In this document: in pieces, positions 4,982-7,947 of the stretch
Position numbering within the stretch: position 1 is the first letter of the stretch
How the letters are laid out: the number at the start of each line of letters is the position of its first letter
Origin: Gemmatimonadota bacterium
GTDB taxonomy: Bacteria > Latescibacterota > UBA2968 > UBA8231
Assembly (NCBI GenBank): GCA_018673255.1
Contig: JABHDC010000230.1
Location: 1-7,947, forward strand
Direction of reading: 5' to 3'
Length of the DNA stretch: 7,947 nt
Notes under the pieces: model-generated
The model's input: the letters and a program-made list of their open reading frames with translations, nothing else
Databases searched by the model: none
What the model was told of the DNA's origin: nothing
Translations under genes and position numbers: made by a program

Positions 4982-7255
4982 ATGACACGTTATCACGCAG
5001 TGGGACTGCTGGCCATCGCCGGCTTCATCGTTTTCGATCTGGCCTCTGCCCAGCGTCCAGTCGCCGACGAAGCACCCGATGCCTATATCGATCCCTTCGA
5101 GGGCATCGACGGCCTGGGGGCAGCCTCCGTCGTCTCGCAGGTGGCGATCATTCGTTCCGATAACGATGTGCTACCCCAGGCAGTCCCCACATCTGAACCT
5201 CTGACACGCACCCAGATCCGTGACATGGTGTACGCCGCCATCGATGTGGATCGTGACTGGGAGAGTGGCCGACCGCGTCTGGCGACGATGATTGCCGATA
5301 GGCGTCAGGCTCAGGGGACCTGCTGGGTCTCCGTGAAGAGCAATCTCATCGGCTATCCAGGTCGCGCCCTGTACACACAAGGCGACCAGACGGACATCCG
5401 GGTCACGGCGGCCGTCATGAGTTATCTGGCCGACTCGACCGACGCCACACGCATCAGCATGCTCGCCTGTGGTGGCTACAGGGACGACTACCGGCAACAG
5501 GACATCTTCCAGAAAAGCCTCTTCGCGTCCTCCGGATTGCGCTGGAACAGCTACTTCTGGGACCTGCCCGACGAATTCTCATTGCAGGATGTGCTCGACG
5601 AACTCGGCGCCCGTCATCCTGACAAGATCATCGAGGGCATCAATCTGAACTACGACGAGATCATGGCGGACGGGCAGCCCTACAGCGCCCACACCGTCTC
5701 CGACAATCGATCCCTGGGTACGCAGATCGTGCCGGTGCCCGTGGACAATGGCATTGGCGCACTGCCCACGACCAACACCCGCAGTGACTCGGGCTACGTA
5801 CCGACGGCGGCCATCTGTTACAGCGATTTCATCGTCAACGTGCCGGTCATGAAGACGACGGGTAAAGTCGGCGTGAATGGTGTGCTGAAGAACTACGTGG
5901 GCTCCGTGTCGCGGGGCGTATACGCCTCGAGCCGAGGTGGTTCCCTGGGATCTCTGGACCACGGTCCGGCGACCGAGGATTTCACCCACACCCTGGAAAA
6001 GACCGTCGTCAACCTGTTCTCATACCATCCATCCGACTACGTCGTCTTTGATGCCCTCGTCGGCCTCGAAGGGGATGGTTCTCATCCCAAGACGGGCGGC
6101 CGAACCGGTTGGGTACGGCGCAACTTCATCATGGCCGGCGCCGATCCGATCGCCATGGATGCCGTCGCGGCCCGTAGCATGGGCCTGAATCCTCGCGATC
6201 TCGATATCCTGCTGTGGGGGCGCGCCAAGGGCTGGGGACAGATCGAACCCGAGCGGACCCGCATCGTCGGCAATCGCCTCGAAGACGTGCAGACCGATCT
6301 CATGCACCCGGTGGAATACACCAACTACACTGCAGGTTACTACTACGGTCGCGGCAACCGCCGCTGGTTGATCAATGGTCCCTTTGACGGGGCCGACCTG
6401 AATGTCGACCACCTGGGCAACGAGGCGCAGGCAAATCCCGCCGCCGGTGATGATGCCGGCGCTGGTGCACTCTGGCGTCCTCATCAGGCGGCAGCCAGCT
6501 ACGTCGACCTGTGGCAGATGTACCAAGGCGACCTGGATGAAGCCACGGTCTACGCCTTCACTCGTGCCTACTCTGATCGTGACCAGCGTGGCGAACTCTG
6601 GGTTGGCGCGACCAAGGGCATTGCCGTCTACGTCAATGGCGAGCTGGTCGTCTCCGAGAGGACCACAGGCGGTCACGCCTGGAAGGGCGTCACCCATCCC
6701 ATTCAACTGGTTGCTGGCGACAATCGCATCCTGGTGAAGGTGACCCATGTCATGGGTCGAGATTTCGGTTTCAGTCTCGCCCTCGTCGATGATGGCCTGA
6801 ACAGTGAACGGACCCACTACATCCCTCACGCGGGCGCCCACGAGTTGGGCGAGCCCATTGCCTTCACGGATGAGACGCGCCGCAAATTCTTCGGAGGCGA
6901 CACACTGCCCGGCCTCAGATACCACGTCTCGAAGGGGGTAGCCACGGCGATCGAGACCTCGCTGGCGACCCGGCCCGAACGCCCCGCTCTGCACCCGGCC
7001 TACCCCAATCCATTCAACGCCGCCACCGTACTCAGCTTCGACATGCCCACCACGGCCGATGCGCGGCTCATCATCTACGACACACTCGGCCGCATGGTTC
7101 GGACCCTGGCCGATGGCACACAGTCCGCCGGCACCCACACAGCCACGTGGGATGGGCGTGACGACGCCGGGCGAGCAGTGGCCTCGGGGATCTATATCGC
7201 CCGCATCACCATGGGCTCCATGGGACAGAGCCAGCGAATGGCGTTGGTACGCTGA
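4982..7255 (+). CDS. Secreted DUF362 protein with FlgD-like C-terminal domain
   Basis: This is a 757-residue exported protein. Residues 1-23 form a signal peptide (hydrophobic core about 6-20, probable cut after ASA at 23). The DUF362 domain spans about 112-440. Its landmarks are VKSNLIGYPG (118-127), FIVNVPVMKTTGKVGVNGVL with KNYVG following (283-307), and the stretch from VFDALVGLEGDG to AGADPIAMDAVAARSMG (355-401). The 4Fe-4S ferredoxin cysteine clusters that often accompany DUF362 are absent; the mature protein has only three Cys (114, 163, 279). Residues 505-605 (DLWQMYQGDL, WVGATKGIAVYVNGELV, GDNRILVKVTH) look like a galactose-binding-type beta sandwich. The C-terminus (about 670-757) carries YPNPFN, then IYDTLGRMVRTL, WDGRDDAGRAVASGIY and a last strand, which is the FlgD-like/secretion-tail pattern of FCB bacteria. 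DUF362 has no settled function. A CBM9-like gene follows after 39 bp, probably in one operon. Confidence 0.85.
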   Translation: MTRYHAVGLLAIAGFIVFDLASAQRPVADEAPDAYIDPFEGIDGLGAASVVSQVAIIRSDNDVLPQAVPTSEPLTRTQIRDMVYAAIDVDRDWESGRPRLATMIADRRQAQGTCWVSVKSNLIGYPGRALYTQGDQTDIRVTAAVMSYLADSTDATRISMLACGGYRDDYRQQDIFQKSLFASSGLRWNSYFWDLPDEFSLQDVLDELGARHPDKIIEGINLNYDEIMADGQPYSAHTVSDNRSLGTQIVPVPVDNGIGALPTTNTRSDSGYVPTAAICYSDFIVNVPVMKTTGKVGVNGVLKNYVGSVSRGVYASSRGGSLGSLDHGPATEDFTHTLEKTVVNLFSYHPSDYVVFDALVGLEGDGSHPKTGGRTGWVRRNFIMAGADPIAMDAVAARSMGLNPRDLDILLWGRAKGWGQIEPERTRIVGNRLEDVQTDLMHPVEYTNYTAGYYYGRGNRRWLINGPFDGADLNVDHLGNEAQANPAAGDDAGAGALWRPHQAAASYVDLWQMYQGDLDEATVYAFTRAYSDRDQRGELWVGATKGIAVYVNGELVVSERTTGGHAWKGVTHPIQLVAGDNRILVKVTHVMGRDFGFSLALVDDGLNSERTHYIPHAGAHELGEPIAFTDETRRKFFGGDTLPGLRYHVSKGVATAIETSLATRPERPALHPAYPNPFNAATVLSFDMPTTADARLIIYDTLGRMVRTLADGTQSAGTHTATWDGRDDAGRAVASGIYIARITMGSMGQSQRMALVR

Positions 7256-7269
7256 GGCCCTGTCGGGCC
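7256..7269 (+). other. Small hairpin after the DUF362 stop codon
   Basis: GGCCC, a TGTC loop and GGGCC follow immediately after the TGA at 7253-7255. The stem is only 5 bp and no T-run follows, so it is not a convincing terminator. It could slow or protect the message between the two co-directional genes. Confidence 0.35.
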
Positions 7270-7279
7270 ATTGGACACA

Positions 7280-7286
7280 GGAAAGG
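7280..7286 (+). promoter_or_regulatory. Ribosome binding site supporting a TTG start at 7295
   Basis: GGAAAGG ends 8 bases before TTG 7295. No in-frame ATG precedes the signal peptide, so this site decides the start. Confidence 0.6.
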
Positions 7287-7294
7287 CACCCCCC

Positions 7295-7947
7295 TTGAAG
7301 AGGATTTCCAGTTTCGTTTGGGCGATTCTACTCGTCTCTCTCGCATCGCCCCAGATCAATGCCCAGACGGCAGGTGATCTGCCATCACATCTCATCGATC
7401 GCGCCACACAGCGCATCACCATCGATGGGATTCTCGATGAGCCCGACTGGCAGAGGACAGCCACGGTTGACCCCTTCCTGTTTCCGTGGTGGGAAGCCGG
7501 CGAGCGGGAAACCACCCAGGCCCGCCTGCTGTGGGATGATGAAGCGCTCTACGTCTCCTTCCTCGCCCACGACCGGCACATCTGGGCCACCTACGTCAAT
7601 CGGGATGACCCCGTCTCTCGTGACGATGCGGTCGAGGTCTTTGTGGCGCCCGATACGTCGAATGTCGAGAGCTACTTCAACTTCGAGTTCAATGCGATCG
7701 GCACGATTCTGGACCGATCACCACGCAATGGCCGCAGCAGCAGTTGGAATGCCAGCGATATCGAAGTGGCCATCACCATCGACGGTAGCCTCAATGACGA
7801 CGGCGACACGGACAATCTCTGGACCACGGAGATCGCGATCCCCTTCAGCAGCTTCGAGGGCTATGCCCCGCAGTTACCACCTCAGGCGGGCAGTGTGTGG
7901 CGTCTGAATCTCTATCGGATCGGCGGTCGGACGAATCCGCAATTCAG
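7295..7947 (+). CDS. Secreted CBM9-like carbohydrate-binding protein (partial)
   Basis: The frame opens at TTG 7295 and runs through 217 codons without a stop to the window edge, so the 3' end is missing. Residues 1-24 look like a signal peptide: KR, a hydrophobic core to about 18, then a likely cut near INA-Q. From about residue 40 the protein follows the CBM9-like pattern: ITIDGILDEPDWQRT (41-55), ARLLWDDEALYVSFLAHD (76-93), DDAVEVFVAPD (110-120), YFNFEFNAIGTILD (127-140), LWTTEIAIPFSSF (175-187) and GSVWRLNLYRIG (199-210). Family 9 modules bind sugars, and stand-alone secreted versions are common in FCB bacteria. The ligand here is unknown, and a C-terminal outer-membrane or enzymatic domain could follow beyond the window. 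It sits 39 bp downstream of the DUF362 gene on the same strand and is probably co-transcribed. Confidence 0.85.
   Translation, partial: MKRISSFVWAILLVSLASPQINAQTAGDLPSHLIDRATQRITIDGILDEPDWQRTATVDPFLFPWWEAGERETTQARLLWDDEALYVSFLAHDRHIWATYVNRDDPVSRDDAVEVFVAPDTSNVESYFNFEFNAIGTILDRSPRNGRSSSWNASDIEVAITIDGSLNDDGDTDNLWTTEIAIPFSSFEGYAPQLPPQAGSVWRLNLYRIGGRTNPQF

Noticed and set aside
6020..7138. 372-codon open frame on the minus strand
   Set aside because: It lies wholly antisense to the DUF362 gene, which has clear domains, a ribosome binding site and a signal peptide. Its translation shows no family motifs. Long antisense frames are common in GC-rich genes.
7359..7907. 182-codon open frame on the plus strand
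   Set aside because: It is out of frame with the CBM9-like gene that covers the same bases. Its product is Ser/Arg/Pro-rich low-complexity sequence without motifs.

Overview
This looks like a stretch of chromosome from an uncultured, moderately high-GC bacterium (about 60% GC by eye). One secreted protein ends in a YPNPFN-type FlgD-like tail, and it is followed by a secreted CBM9-like protein. With an enolase-superfamily sugar-acid enzyme nearby, this suggests a FCB-related heterotroph such as Latescibacterota, Eisenbacteria or a relative. That placement is an inference from protein style and was not tested. Several genes appear to use TTG or GTG starts preceded by clear Shine-Dalgarno sequences.

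Left part (1-2160). A complete GFA/CENP-V-fold zinc protein (122-586) is followed on the same strand by a mandelate racemase/muconate lactonizing enzyme (MR/MLE) family protein (694-1848). Downstream is a gene-poor stretch holding a 129-bp fragment (2026-2154) that is about 95% identical to the middle of the GFA gene (356-484). The MR/MLE gene therefore sits between two direct repeats 1,670 bp apart. This is the clearest structural oddity in the window.

Middle part (2162-4896). A minus-strand HPP-family membrane protein ends 8 bp from the GFA fragment. It is divergent from a plus-strand multi-pass transporter resembling the ATP/ADP (NTP/NDP) translocase group (3026-4258). That transporter converges with a minus-strand SGNH/GDSL hydrolase (4249-4896), and the two reading frames overlap by 10 bp.

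Right part (4982-7947). Two plus-strand genes 39 bp apart encode exported proteins. The first is a 757-residue protein with a signal peptide, a DUF362 domain, a probable beta-sandwich module and a FlgD-like C-terminal domain. The second is a CBM9-like protein that starts at a TTG (7295) and runs off the window edge. They are probably co-transcribed and act outside the cytoplasm, perhaps on glycans.

No tRNA, rRNA, CRISPR array, transposase or integrase was seen. I found no convincing new multi-gene system. The most useful leads are the duplicated GFA fragment, the DUF362/CBM9 secreted pair and the NTP/NDP-translocase-like transporter.
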